This document shows, piece by piece, positions 11,801 through 22,759 of a DNA stretch of 64,000 nucleotides. The notes below the pieces were generated by a model. It saw nothing but the letters and a program-made list of their open reading frames with translations, did no database searches and was not told where the DNA came from. The stretch's first letter is position 1; each line of letters opens with the position of its first letter. Location of the stretch: the NCBI GenBank assembly GCA_001247695.2, contig LGRX02027144.1, forward strand, positions 20,225 through 84,224. Direction: 5' to 3'. The translations under genes and the position numbers were made by a program. The DNA is from Cymbomonas tetramitiformis. Taxonomy: Eukaryota > Chlorophyta > Pyramimonadophyceae > Pyramimonadales > Pyramimonadaceae.

Positions 11801-14800
11801 GGTCGTGGGGGTTGTTGGGGGCGACGTGTCAACCTCATTCAGGGATGCTTCATGTGAATACTGCGGGGGGACGAAGATCAACGGTGTCGAGGAGGAGTGT
11901 GGGCATTGTGATGGCACGGGCTTGGCCGATTGGGTGCTGATGGCGCGGGCGAATGCACCGCAGATACTGCGCCCGTATGATGGCTGCTGCAAGAAGTGCT
12001 GCGGCAGGTTCACAGAGGAACGCCGCCCGCATTTCTACCCTTCTCTGCAGCGTCCTCCGTGGTCACTCCGGGCCACAGAGCCTTGGTTCAGCTGCCTTCC
12101 TCCGGCCCCGCCGCTGCCCGCCTGGGCTTGTTCCACCGCCGCCGCCGCTCCAGGGCTGCTGCGGGCCGCCTGGACAGCCCTAAGCAGCAACGCTGGATTC
12201 GCTCAGCCAGCAGATGTGTGGTTCGGCCCGTGGCTCAAGCTGGTGGACACGGTGCTATCCGGTCTCCAGGGGGAGGTTGCCACCACCCGTAAAATGCTAA
12301 GCGCGTATGAGGAGGACTACAACATGATATTGGCTGCAGCTCCAGCAAACCGGTGGGAGGAGAACGAGGAGCTCTGCCTGAGCAGCTTACGTCTGCTAGC
12401 GGAGAGTGTGGTGCCCGTGCTGTATGGCGCCTGCCCCTTTCCCACCATGGATGCAGAAGATCGGAATGTGGAAGGGCTCCTGCAGGCTGCGCGGGAGACA
12501 GTGCAACGCGAGATCGAAGAGACAGCGGCTGCACCGGCGTCGGCTGAGGTGGGCATGAGGAAGGTGGGACTGAGGGAATCGGAAGGACCGCGGGCGTTGA
12601 CAGGGGTGGAGGTGATGGAATTAGTTGACAACCTCTCCGACAGCTATCACCTGTATGATGGGCCTGACGCGCAGGTGGCAGTGACGGATGTGCTGGGGGA
12701 AGTGCTACGCGAGTGGGCCGCGCGGCTGGAGTGCTGCGGGGGGCCCTGGTCCCACCGATTCGCGCTAAGAGTGGAGCATTGTGTGCTGCATCGAATGCCC
12801 TCCACACTTCCACCCCGCCTCTTCTCAGCCCTATTGCGCCCCCCCCCCACCACCACGGGGCAGCTGCCCGGAGCAGCTGGGGAAGATCCAGGCCTGGACC
12901 GCCAGACGCCTCTCTGATGCGTTAGTCAAGGTATTTGACTACTACGACTTGCACGGGGATCGAGTGAGGGTCGCCCGGCTACATCAGCATTCGCAGCTCT
13001 ATTTGACGGCGCTGCTTGACGCTCTGCAAAGGTTCCCCTGCCGCCAATCTACTCTCCCTACCACCCCTCCATGGCCCTGCCGCCAACCCCAGCGCTCATC
13101 CTGCTGCCCGCTTCCAGAACCGGCACAGCAGTGCAGACTGCGCGGACACGTCAGCAAAGTCGTAAACGAGCTTGTTTTTGGATACATTGTGTCAGGATGG
13201 TGCCTGTTTGTTGCCAGATTGTGTCCGGCTGGTGTTGTAGAGGAATGTGCGCTCGGGCTGTATCCAGTCGCTTTAGCTGCGATGCAGCTGCCATGCAGCA
13301 ACATGGAAGCTGCGCGCACGCTAGAAACGGGACTGGGCGCATTCATCTTGGAATATATATACGTCTGGACGTGGAAACTGCGCAGTGCGTTCGTGAACCA
13401 ACCAAAACGGGAACAGGGAAGAGAGGGAGAGATTGCTCCGGGATGTGAAAATTTCCCACTTTGTATCTTGATGCGTTTTCTTCTGCTTGGGTTGCACGCT
13501 GCTTTGCTTCTGCGCAGTTTGTACAGAATTGTTCGTGGCATCGTTGGTGCTTTCCAACCATCCTTAAAGGCTGGCCCTGCCAGTGCATGCATCGGATTGT
13601 GTTCAATATGGGGTCAGGTTGAGCGAAAGGAAAGGGGGGAGGGAGGGGGGCGAGTGCAGTGAGGGCGGAGCACAGCTGGTGCAGCAACCAGGGTTGACTG
13701 AGACTGCGTGTGACATGGCGACGTCGCTGCTTGACCCAAAGCAGTGTGTGCGCTCGGAAGATGTTGCCACCGTCAGCGCTTTGGCGCGGCGGGCAGCCCT
13801 GTTGCCTTGCGGTGGAGGTCTCCCCCGCGTCATTAAAGGCATTCTCAAGGTATTCTCACATGACTTCTCTTAGCTACGTTGAAGTCATCTGCTGACAGCA
13901 ATTCCTTCATCACTGACGTCTGGAGCCCCGCGTCGCCTCTTGCCTGACTTCCTGTCTTTCCTTTCCTGCGGGCGCCACATCAGATATCTGTTCTCGAACA
14001 AACTTCATCAGAGGTATGAAAGCACGTGTGTTTCCACGCCAGTTGCTCAATACTTTTCCAGTCTCAGTAATGAGCATCACCCCTCAGACCGCCTCCGGCC
14101 AGCCCTCTTTGGATTCAACCCTGGGCTTGTCATTCCCGGGCGCATTCTCTGCCTTGGGCACATCCAAAGCACGTCCGCGTCAGTGTGTAGGAATATGGGA
14201 CCAGTGAGTGACCACAGGAAGGAGATCGTTGTCCCGCAGGCGGTGGCGAAGAAGTGGACCACCCCTCGGGGCGTTGGCCTGCTGCCGACCAGGCCGGTTT
14301 ACCAAGACAACATCAAGCGAGAGATCTCTCTTGAGCTCGAATCCCAGCTGAAGAAGCTCCTGATTGAAGTAGCCCAGCTCAAACAGGGGAGATAGAGGCC
14401 CTCGCCGCCTCCGGCCTGCTCGGGCAGGTCCCTGAGAGCATGACAGACAGCTCCGCGCGTGGGCTCAGGAAGGAGGCAGAGATGCCTCGGGCGGCGTTTG
14501 AGGTGCTGGCTGCGGGGTCCAGCTGGCCCCTTGACGTAGCCCCGGGAGACAACCCTGCCCAATGGTCGATCGTGGCAGACACCCTACTGGAGGCCGCCGT
14601 GGCAGGCGGGGCAGACGAATGCGTGCCTCGCGCGCTGCGTTGCCTTGGGGAGCAGCTCAGCAGGAGTGGCGGGGCGGAGTGGGCGTTGCCTCTGCTGCCT
14701 CTGCTACTTCGCGTGCTGCATACTGCTCTCTGTGCTTTGCACTCCACGACAGATGCGTTGGCCAGCGGGGAAGGTGTGGCGCAGACGGCCGGTGCAGGGC

Positions 14801-17687
14801 CGCAACCTGAGCGAGGCGCTGGCTCCTCAGACCCTCGAGTGACAGAGTTCAGAGGCGCAGTCGCAGCGATCATCAACCCTGCATGGCCAATCATTAAGGA
14901 GTGGCATCTGCAGCTGCTGCTGACGGGGCGCGCGCCTCAGGTGGTCCATGCTCAGCAGAGCCATTCACAAAGCCTCGCGATGGTGGAGGGGGCGACAGCC
15001 CTAGCAGCCACGATGGAGAGGCTGGCAGCGAAGTACCCACTGCAGGTGAGGAGCGCCGAGGGCTATGGACCGATGCCGGGTGTTGAAAGCATCGCATGGG
15101 TGGATATGCAAATGCTTTTAGTTTTTCTTGACTCGTTACCGTTTTCGATGATGGTTACGTAGTGTGCCAGGAATTACTACCCATCTGGCCAAGCTGTCAC
15201 CCATCCACCCAAGCTGTCACCCATCCACCCAAGCCTGTCACCCATCCACCCCCGCCTGTCACCCATCCACCCAAGCCTATCACCCATCCACCCAAGCTGT
15301 CACCCATCCACCCAAGCCTGTCACCCATCCACCCAAGCTTGTCACCCATCCATCCAAGCCTGCCATCCATCCACCCAAGCTGTCACCCATCCACCCACGC
15401 CTGTCACCCATCCACCCAAGCTGTCACCCATATACCCAAGCTGTCACCCATCCACCCAAGCCTGTCACCCATCCACCCAAGCCTGTCACCCATCCACCCA
15501 AGCTGTCACCCATATACCCAAGCTGTCACCCATCCACCCAAGCTTATCACCCATCCACCCAAGCCTGTCACCCATCCACCCAAGCCTGTCACCCATCCAC
15601 CCAAGCTGTCACCCATCCACCCCCGCCTGTCACCCATCCACCCAAGCCTGTCACCCATCCACCCAAGCTGTCACCCATTCACCCAAGCCTGTCGCCCATA
15701 TACCCAAGCCTGTCACCCATATACCCAAGCCTGTCACCCACCCACCCAAGCTTGTCACCCATCCACCCAAACCGGTCACCCATATACCCAAGCCTGTGAC
15801 CCATCCACCCAAGCCTGCCATCCATCCACCCAAGCCTGTCACCCATATACCCAAGCTGTCACCCATCCACCCAAGCCTGTCACCCATCCACCCCCGCCTG
15901 TCACCCATCCACCCAAGCCTGTCACCCATCCACCCAAGCTGTCACCCATCCGCCCAAGCCTGTCACCCATCCACCCAAGCCCTGAGATCCAACACACCAG
16001 GGCCACTGATCGGATGTGGATTGTACCCGCAGGACATGCGGTGTGCTGTCGCATACCTTGCAGCGGTGGCAGTGCAGGACACGACCGCAGAGCGCCCGGG
16101 CGCCCCCGGGCTTGCCTTTGCGCAGAGCCTACGCAGCGCCCTCGGAGCGTCCTCGCCGAGCTCCCGAGCCGAGGCAGTGAACGCCACCCTCAAGGCTTTG
16201 TGTGCAGCTCTGCGCGTCACCGCTCCCGAGGCCACCATGGACGCCGAGCTTCTGGGCAGCCTGGCTGCAGACCCTGTGGTGGGCAGGTCGGTGTTTGGCC
16301 TCCACCTGCGGGCAGCATCGCCACAGCCCCTAGTGGGCAGGCGCTGCCGCTGCTGATGTCAGACCAAACTGCCGCGCAGCAGAAGCCCATGACCACCATG
16401 CCAACAGACGATCCGGGGCGATATTTCGATGTTAGAAACGCCATTTAGGGTATGACCGAGCACGTATGGTATTTTCCGAGTGCGCGAGCTTTCTGGGCAG
16501 GCGTGATCAAATTCCTGTTGAGTTGAGCATGTATCAACGTGAGAGGGATTGTTCGCAAGGAAATTGCTGACATGCAGCCGTCAGTAAAATTGCGGTCGAC
16601 TCGAAATGCTCCGCAATTATACTCCCTTGCTTTAGGAGGTCGCTGTCATTCGATCACCAGAGCCATGCGGCGGAGCAACACGCCTTACTTTGGCATCGGA
16701 GAGGCGAGGTTGCATGCCGATGTCTCATGAGTTGAAAAGACGCATGTGGCATGATGCTTCCACGGCGCGCCCATGTGCATCCATGTGTTTTCAAAGGGAG
16801 GAATGTGGATTTGTAATTTGGCCACGTGATGCTTTGAACGCCATCCAACTAGATGCGATATCCAGAACTAGGCCAAAGTAACCGATTCTCGATCCATGAT
16901 GGTCTCACCACCACCAAGCCGGAAGCCGCATGTACTGACCGCGCATGTGATCTCCGCACAGTTGTGCGGCATTGGCAAAAGCAATGGCATCCCTCGAGGC
17001 TGCGTGGCAGCGAGCAGTGGAGGCCAACGCTCAGTGGCAAGAGCCGTGGAGGGCAGCAAAGTCTGAAGTGCTGCGGGTGTGGCGCGACCGAGAGTGTCAA
17101 AAAGCTCACTTTCGCGAGGAACACATGCTGCGGTGCGCCACCAGCGTGCACTGCTGTGCGTCGAATATATCGATGTTACTGATATCCCTCACACCTCGAC
17201 GTTTGAATTTTTACCCCGAGACTCTCTGGTGGACTCACAGCTGCATATTCCGCATGCACTGCACTCTCTCGCAGGGGCCACCAGGGCCCGTATGGGGCCC
17301 GTATGGGTCATATACTCACAGTCATCTTTGCAGTTCAGTGTCTCACTGCAGACGCCGGACTCAATCACGGTCACCTTCCTGTGCAGGTGTGCCAAGTGCG
17401 GTCGAGCATGGAAGACTTTGCAGGCCCCAGAGGGTCCCCTACAGCAGCTGCAGCAATGCGCGGATCAGTACCGCCTGCAGACGCCCCTTCGATTTTTTCT
17501 GGCTGATGAGCTGGCAGTCAGTCTTGAACGGGAGAAGACGCCTGGGCAAGTTGTAAACATGCTGCGATTGCTGATAACACAACATCTCTCTGGAGGGATA
17601 TCTGGAGGAGAGGAGGAGCCCAGTGAGCAGAGGCTGCTCCCTCTCGAAGCGCCACAGCTCTGTCCGGAGGACTTCCCCGAGAACTAA
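4970..17687 (+). CDS. Large multi-exon gene with a SWIM-like zinc finger, product unknown
   Basis: Ten or so exon blocks with protein-like GC-rich sequence follow each other on the plus strand from an ATG at 4970 to a TAA at 17685-17687. Where both borders are clear the exons are 4970-5080, 5493-5840, 6530-7129, 8089-8400 and 13676-13849, and each is a whole number of codons. Other blocks are 9151-~11225, ~11830-12917, ~14396-15045, 16033-~16290, 16962-~17100 and 17387-17687. The product would be roughly 2,000 residues. Visible features are a basic KRRREH patch, a SWIM-like CxC...CxH pair, a CxxCxGT-type Cys cluster and a final CxxC. I do not recognise the protein. It may be two genes; several internal borders are unresolved. 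Confidence 0.5.
6530..7129 (+). CDS. Exon 3 of the large gene
   Basis: Exactly 200 codons between acceptor GCGCACAG and donor CAG|GTGTGCG, phase 0 at both ends. The first half is Ser/Thr/Pro-rich and looks disordered. The second half contains a basic cluster (RPQKRRREH), a likely nuclear localisation signal, then a charged segment ending in [17 protein letters not shown], which could be a helix. Together these suggest a nuclear protein, by inference only. Confidence 0.55.
7239..7607 (+). repeat. 31-bp minisatellite in an intron
   Basis: About twelve head-to-tail copies of a 31-bp unit containing GCCACTCTCTTGCCGAGC and TAACACATGAGAT, with small indels and CACACG/CACATG variation. It lies between exon 3 and exon 4 of the large gene. 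One copy is truncated near 7455. No coding role. Confidence 0.9.
8089..8400 (+). CDS. Exon 4 of the large gene, SWIM-like zinc finger
   Basis: 104 codons between acceptor TTCTGCAG and donor CACAG|GTGAGC, phase 0 at both ends. A beta-type stretch ([16 protein letters not shown]) leads into FSCSC, then a Gly/Glu-rich linker and [14 protein letters not shown]. This matches the SWIM zinc-finger spacing CxC-x(n)-CxH, and helices follow as in SWIM proteins. SWIM domains bind DNA or protein and occur in ubiquitin-ligase adaptors and in MuDR-type transposases. The rest of this gene looks like neither, so I leave the role open. Confidence 0.45.
9151..11225 (+). CDS. Long central exon of the large gene
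   Basis: It opens after acceptor GCACGCAG at phase 0 and stays open for about 690 codons; the frame is formally open from 8845 to 11604. Composition is rich in Ala, Gly, Glu, Arg and Leu with helical blocks separated by Gly/Ser/Asp-rich linkers. The first residues contain ADCGFLG and a second Cys/His pair (CDLHG), perhaps finishing the zinc module of exon 4. The real 3' border is unclear: a good donor AG|GTATGT lies at about 11178, but helical coding-like sequence continues to about 11225. No family recognised. Confidence 0.5.
11830..12917 (+). CDS. Exon block with a DnaJ-type Cys cluster
   Basis: The frame is open from 11784 to 12917. Near its start CEYCGGT and CGHCDGTG are spaced 14 residues apart, the CxxCxGxG pattern of DnaJ-type zinc fingers, followed by [11 protein letters not shown] strong acceptor TTCTCTGCAG at 12041-12050 in the same phase means the Cys cluster could be a separate exon, or intronic in some transcripts. 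From 12051 a helical region of about 240 residues follows. Near 12790-12900 coding-like text shifts into another frame and ends at donor GTATTT about 12931, so one splice site here is unresolved. Confidence 0.45.
13676..13849 (+). CDS. Short exon of the large gene
   Basis: 58 codons between GCACAG and AAG|GTATTC, phase 0 at both ends. The encoded peptide contains two predicted helices and no motif. It shares the phase of the neighbouring exons, which supports membership of the same gene. Confidence 0.5.
14396..15045 (+). CDS. Exon block before the large minisatellite
   Basis: The frame leads to donor CTGCAG|GTGAGGAGC at 15045/15046 in phase 0. It encodes about 215 residues rich in Ala, Leu and Glu with repeated helix pairs, like an alpha-solenoid, though no named repeat is evident. 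Just upstream a different frame (about 14215-14395) encodes a charged helical peptide ([17 protein letters not shown]) that also looks coding, so an exon border near 14395 remains to be placed. Confidence 0.5.
15180..15985 (+). repeat. 20/21-bp minisatellite, about 40 copies
   Basis: Head-to-tail copies of CAAGCCTGTCACCCATCCACC (21 bp) mixed with a 20-bp form lacking one C and variants with ATATACC or CCCCGCC. It lies in an intron between the exon ending at 15045 and the one starting at 16033. Long open frames across it in several registers come from the repeat period and the lack of stop triplets, not from a gene. Confidence 0.95.
16033..17687 (+). CDS. 3'-terminal exons of the large gene
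   Basis: Three blocks look coding. The first (16033-~16290) starts at acceptor CCCGCAG, phase 0, and encodes a helical Ala-rich peptide; the donor is probably GGCAG|GTCGG near 16287. The second (16962-~17100) follows CCGCACAG and encodes [17 protein letters not shown] and more charged helix. The last (17387-17687) follows TGTGCAG, encodes CAKCGRAW (a CxxC knuckle) and a helical, acidic C-terminus, and ends at TAA. No polyadenylation signal can be called. Confidence 0.5.
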
Positions 17688-18540
17688 GGGGAATGGTGGC
17701 TGGCAGCTATGGCACCATCTCAATGGCTTGTTGAACTATTCCAACTTATGCGGGCAGAAGCAGGCGACGGCCATGGACATGTTCCGTAGGTGCATGATGA
17801 AACATGCGCGCCTCGCATAAGTAGAAGTGTCGTATCTAATTATGGTATAGACGTATGCATGCATATAGTGTGCACGTCCAATGGTATTATAGTATATATG
17901 TAATATAATAGTGATTCGGTACACCATAAATGTATGTATGTCCAATTCGTAAGACTGTGTGAAATTCGCATTTGCCCTTATGTTTGCTCGTCTGTATAAT
18001 TCTCCTGACTATGCCCACGTCGTGCAAAAGCATGACTTCGTGTCCAATGCTGAACATCGGATGGAAATCAATACGAGATTCTTAGAATCTATAAATGGGG
18101 GGGTGTCTAATTATGTCCTAATTTTTCGTCGCCAATGTGACCGAACATTGAATACGTCGTCGTCGTCATCATCATCATCGCGTCATCGTCGTCATCATCC
18201 AATTCGTTTCGGGGGAAACTGAATGCCAGTCAATCAGAGACTATCGAATAATACTCAGTGATATAGCGTCTTTAATCCGGTACTGCCCCCTTGAATTCAT
18301 ACGTCCACTTCGATCCACGCACCTGAGTGTTGCCCCCGTATGACCAACACAGCAGCAACGAGCACATTGTCGAACCTGTTGCGGTAATTCAAAAGATGAC
18401 CACCAACAGATTCTGGTGACGCCGACCTTCGTAAGAAGGTTTGTCAATAATATTTTCTGAATATATATAATGCTTGTACACACTAAGCCCTGGTAGGGTT
18501 GCTGGTTTCTGCAGATGGCTGATGAGCCACACCTGACAGC
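17688..18540. other. Intergenic region
   Basis: AT-rich downstream sequence with TATATA-type stretches at 17840-17940 and an imperfect GTC/ATC trinucleotide microsatellite at about 18147-18200. I see no gene. Confidence 0.5.
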
Positions 18541-18544
18541 TTAA

Positions 18545-18700
18545 GAGCCGATTTTTGAGAGGGGACGGAGATTGGTATATCATTTTGGCAGTGGCATTTC
18601 GGGCAATCGCAGTGTTAAGAAGTGTGATTCACGATGTGATTAATCCTTAACACTGTGAATCACACTACCGGAATTCTCCGTCACCTCTCAAAATCGACTC
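18545..18700. mobile_element. 156-bp MITE with TTAA borders
   Basis: Terminal inverted repeats of about 27 bp (GAGCCGATTTTTGAGAGG on the left; GAGTCGATTTTGAGAGG read inward on the right) are flanked on both sides by TTAA (18541-18544, 18701-18704). TTAA duplications are typical of piggyBac-type transposition. The middle contains a second inverted pair around GTGTGATTCAC, so the whole unit folds into a long hairpin. It has no coding capacity. Confidence 0.65.
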
Positions 18701-19132
18701 TTAAGGAGGTGCTGCTATAGCGCCCCATGATGATAATCGCGCACAATGTGCAGGATATATCGGATGTGATAGCATGCATCAAGGCCGCCAATTTTATGAG
18801 TACATGTATACGCACCTCGATAGCATCACATGCAATTTCTATGAGCATATATGTACCCCATCTCGATGGTATCCTACGAACCTCTCGTGGACAAAGATAA
18901 TCTCTGTACGTGGCATTTGGCATAGATACCACCGTGGCGAAATAGATTTCTCGTTCACACATCTATAATTTCTAGCACGCTGAGTCTAGTACTTGGCATT
19001 TTCGTTGAGCCATCAAAACTAAAAGACAGCTGTTGGGAAATAATGGAGGAGGTGCCACGCTGTGCGCATGTCATGATAATTCATGTATAGGCAAATCCCT
19101 ACTAAATATCGTGGTAAACCTTCAATCTTAAC

Positions 19133-19756
19133 ATGCATTCCACGCCAGGTGAAAAATCACTTGTTCGGAAGAGCGCATTGTGTGTGTGCTCATCCTTGGA
19201 CCAACTCCTTTGGCACACCGTAGCCGCAGAAAACCGGCTGCACTATGTACCCACGCCGGATCAAAGGGTTCAGCACGCGCGCGCAAGCCCACGAAGCCTG
19301 TGCCGGACTCGCGGTTGGGATTTCGTCCTTTCCCCTTTTGCGCCCTTTGCGGGGAAGCGGAGGCTGTGCCGGGATGCTTGGGAGCGCCCGCCGAGGCGCG
19401 TGGGCACGGACTGGACACTTCTTGGAAGCGCAGTGCGCGTGGGCTCCACGTGGCGGGGCACGCGCGCGGATGCTGACGGCGGCGCGGTGCGGGGCCCGCG
19501 GCAGATCAACCTGATCCTCGCGGAGTGCGAAGTGCTGCCGCCGATCATGCGCCTGCTCGGCACGCTGCACGAGCACGAGGCCAGCAAGGCGCAAGGGCTA
19601 GCGGAGGCCCTCACGACAGTGCGCGGCGCTCTGCAGCGGGGCGGCCTGCACCTCCCCCGCCTCGTCGTCAATTCTTTGAGCTGCGCACGGCTCTCTGGGT
19701 CCATACTGTACAGTTCATCAACAGTTGGTAACAGTGGTGGACTCTCTAAATTTTAA
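19133..19756 (+). CDS. GC-rich exon-like ORF, product unknown
   Basis: Open for 207 codons in a GC-rich island inside AT-rich DNA. The most protein-like part is the last third (about 19500-19690), a helical stretch starting RQINLILAECEVLPPIM. Upstream text is Arg/Pro-rich and reads open in other frames too, so the true exon may be short. A region around 19730-19930 has several GT donors but no partner exon. It resembles the large gene upstream in base use and could be a displaced or duplicated exon of it. I assign no function. Confidence 0.3.
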   Translation: MHSTPGEKSLVRKSALCVCSSLDQLLWHTVAAENRLHYVPTPDQRVQHARASPRSLCRTRGWDFVLSPFAPFAGKRRLCRDAWERPPRRVGTDWTLLGSAVRVGSTWRGTRADADGGAVRGPRQINLILAECEVLPPIMRLLGTLHEHEASKAQGLAEALTTVRGALQRGGLHLPRLVVNSLSCARLSGSILYSSSTVGNSGGLSKF

Positions 19757-20265
19757 GAAAGCTGCTGGGCTGAGTTACGTGGACGTGGATGAGTTTAAGA
19801 AATTAGCTGGTTGGCTCGAAATCCGAAATTCCTTATTCTTAGCGATTCTCTTAGGACGCGACGCTGGCGGGGGAAGGGGGGGTACCCAAGTCGACGGGAA
19901 TGGCTGGCTGGCCCAAAATCTCCGGTTTTCTTAAAGGTGAGCGATTACTGTACGCCATGGTGGCAATTTGATGTGAACGGTGTTAACAATACCATATATC
20001 ACATCTCCCCACACCATCAGAAGACTGATAACAATTTCCCACACGATAACACAAACAAGCAGCACGATTGATGCAAGAATAAACAAGATGTGCAATATAT
20101 GCATGTCAGCATTTCTGTGCAAATGTTCGTCAATATAAAAGTAAGGCATAAAATTTGTTGGCTAAAGCAAGAATGCAGAGGTAGCTTCATCAACAAAAAA
20201 AGCCGAAATTTGTGGTAACTTTATTTACAAATGAGAAAAATAATGTTTGATACACAAATCCCATT

Positions 20266-21781
20266 CTATTCATTCTCATCATCAGAATTCTCATCCTCGG
20301 AATAACCGTGCTGTTGCGAATTATTGTGATAAGTCTTGATATATGCTGATACAATATCAGCCACTGATGGTTGCAGGAATTTGTATTGCCAGTTTGCCCT
20401 CACAAACATGTACATCTCCAACATATCCGGAGATAACCCACGAGAGTGAAGTCTGCCAATAACGTACCAGCATTGCTAAAAAGCTGTTCCACGTTGGCAG
20501 ATGCACACTTCTTGGAACAACAATCAGCAAAATACACTGCAGTGTGAATTGGGATTTGTTGCTCATAATCACAATAAAACTGGAACTGGTCAAACTCATG
20601 AGTGGCGTGTACAACATACTTCCCACTAGACACTGCAGCTTTGCACAGTGCAGCAAAACTGTCCTTCTCAGTACGAATGCGTTCTGTCAGCAAAGCGTCA
20701 GTGGAGTCGGCACCATCACAAATTAATTCAATGACAGGTGTGGTCCCTATGAAAGAGGTTGCCAGCTCCGCCAGAGTTCTCCTTCTCTTGGGGGCGGGCT
20801 TACTGACTGACTCTGGCGCTGGGCTTGCAAGATCGACCACAGAGGCAGTGTCCGAGGTTTGCACGTTGCTTGGAGTGTTTAGCCAACCCTTGGTCAACAA
20901 GTACTTGCCTCGGAATCTCAACTGACGGTTATACTCACCCTCCATCATCTCTACAGTGGCACTCATATCATTAAAGATAACACCGTCCACACCCGTGTCT
21001 ATGGAAGGATTCATCTTCAAAGAAAGCAGGACATCCTTGTCAAACCCAAGAACTCGCTCCTTGAGCTCAGAGGCAGTGACTGAACGAAATTGCTGCAGAT
21101 CGGTGGGAAGGGAGCGTGCATGCACATTCTCACATGTTTCAGTATCACCACTACCGCTCACAACCGCCACAACGTCCGCCGTCAACTCAGCATGCAACGT
21201 GGTGGCAAGGATGTAGGCCTTGTCCAACCCACTACCAGTGTGACCTTGAACTGCCTCGGATACCTCATACGGCGTAGTGAGCAAACTTTCCAGAAGATTA
21301 TTTTTCTTCCACTCCAAGTTCCCCAAGCAGCGATGCTGCAAAGAGTACTCATTCCCTTTCGCTTCGTTGGCCTCCACCTGCGCAAAAAGACATAACTTCT
21401 GGAACTGGAACTGGAAAACAAATCAAATCCAAGTGACAACCAAACAAGGATAGACATATGAACATCATAAAGAAGCTATCACATGCAAAGATACCTGCTC
21501 GATGTCGGAATCCTCTCCTTGGCTGCATACGTCCGCGCTCTCCTCGTCGCCACAAACGGCATTGACCGTCACAACAGCAGCGATGGTTGCAGACGCCGTG
21601 GGTTCTTCCTCAAGGTCAGAAACGTAGAACGCAGGATGCTCGGAGCAAGTCCCCTCGCGCGAGCCCGTGAGTGCCAACTTGATGTCACTTTCCAGGTGGC
21701 GGTTCTGCCGCAACATACGGTACAAACCGCCCCAACGAATCTGGTGCTGACGGTACACGCGCTTGGTGCGGCAAGACTTGA
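20266..21781 (-). pseudogene. hAT transposase C-terminal half, frameshifted
   Basis: On the minus strand an exon at about 21781-21495 ends at donor CAG|GTATCT, and the next begins after GCGCAG at about 21380. The second encodes about 300 residues and reaches SANVEQLFSNAGTLLAD, the hAT C-terminal dimerisation signature (usually PVERxFS.AG). There the frame breaks at about 20445. The expected continuation LSPDMLEMYMFVRANW, matching the hAT pattern, is in the next frame and runs to a stop at 20266 with an acidic tail. A basic KRRR patch precedes the dimerisation region. One base change separates the frames, so either recent decay or an assembly error is possible. Confidence 0.65.
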
Positions 21782-22337
21782 TGTATATTCTGCGAAAGGC
21801 GGATTAACCCGCCGTAACACGTTGTTACGGCGGGTTACCAATACCTAGGCATTTCTACGATATCGCGCGCGTAATTGACTTCGGGCAAAAAGTAGGAACA
21901 ACAGGCGTTTATCAACCTTCAAAATTACCCCCAAAAAGTTGGCAGAATGCCACACATTTTGGGCTGAGGATTGGTCTATACCGATAGGGAAGTGCTCTAG
22001 ATCGAAACTTAAGGTCACAAAACATAAAACCTCCTTCAAATATTGTCACTTAGTGCCTTGGGACCACCACGTAGCCTACGCGGAGCAACAATAAACGAAG
22101 TTAGGGATTAACCCGCCGTAATTTTCGGGCCAACCCGCCCTAACTTTGAACGCCATTTCAGCCCGCTATACCCATCCAAGTAGCAGAAATTAAAGTTTCC
22201 ACACACAAAACTAACTACAATCAACATTGCCAAGCATGGGTTTTATGCGATATCTCGAATTATTGTGGGTATTAGAGTGCTCGGATATCGCTCTTAGGTA
22301 TTGTTAACCCGCCCAAAAATTAGTAGAATATACATTG
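21782..22337. mobile_element. Inverted-repeat element inside the hAT locus
   Basis: The two ends are related in inverted orientation: TGTATATTCT plus GGCGGGTTA and CAATACCTA near 21781-21845, and the complements near 22295-22337. Several AACCCGCCGTAA motifs repeat inside, including a hairpin at about 21806-21838. It interrupts the minus-strand reading between the candidate hAT N-terminal exons and the exon at 21781. Exact ends and target duplication are uncertain. Confidence 0.4.
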
Positions 22338-22755
22338 ACGCCTCGGCTCTTCTGAGCTTGTTGAAGTCGGAGAGCATGTTTGACAGAGCAATGAAAGCGT
22401 CTGCTCCGCCGGGCGTTCCGCTTGATGTGGCTCAGTATCGTCGGGTTCTTCTTCTGTCCAGCAGAACCCAGACCGTGCTGAATAGCTCGTTGAAGATGAT
22501 GAGGGAAACAAACCTGCAACGAACAGGTAGAAACAACGATCTATGTCAGCGTGAACTTAACCATCAATAGATGCGTCGGTGTACGCAGGTACGTACATAT
22601 GTGCGAATGTTTGTTGGTCACTGCATACGTAAAAATAACAACTCAACAATAAAAAACCCGCACGCACGCACCTTCGTTTTTTTCTGCAAGGCTGCAAACG
22701 CCTTCTTGTTGTTGCTGGCTCCATCCAACGTTGGCAAGGTGATGCTTTTCTCCAT
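22314..22755 (-). pseudogene. Possible 5' exons of the hAT transposase
   Basis: A minus-strand ATG at 22755 opens a 28-codon exon (MEKSITLPTLDG...) that ends at AAG|GTGCGT (22672). A second block starts after TCGTTGCAG at about 22513 and stays open, basic and His/Cys-containing, until it meets the inverted-repeat element at about 22337. Position and phase fit the missing N-terminus of the hAT gene, but I cannot see a complete BED zinc finger. Confidence 0.3.
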
Positions 22756-22759
22756 TGTG

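Noticed and set aside
15162..16448. A 428-codon ORF rich in His, Pro, Ser and Thr
   Set aside because: Nearly all of it is the 20/21-bp minisatellite, which lacks stop triplets in several registers; the non-repeat end is an exon in another frame.
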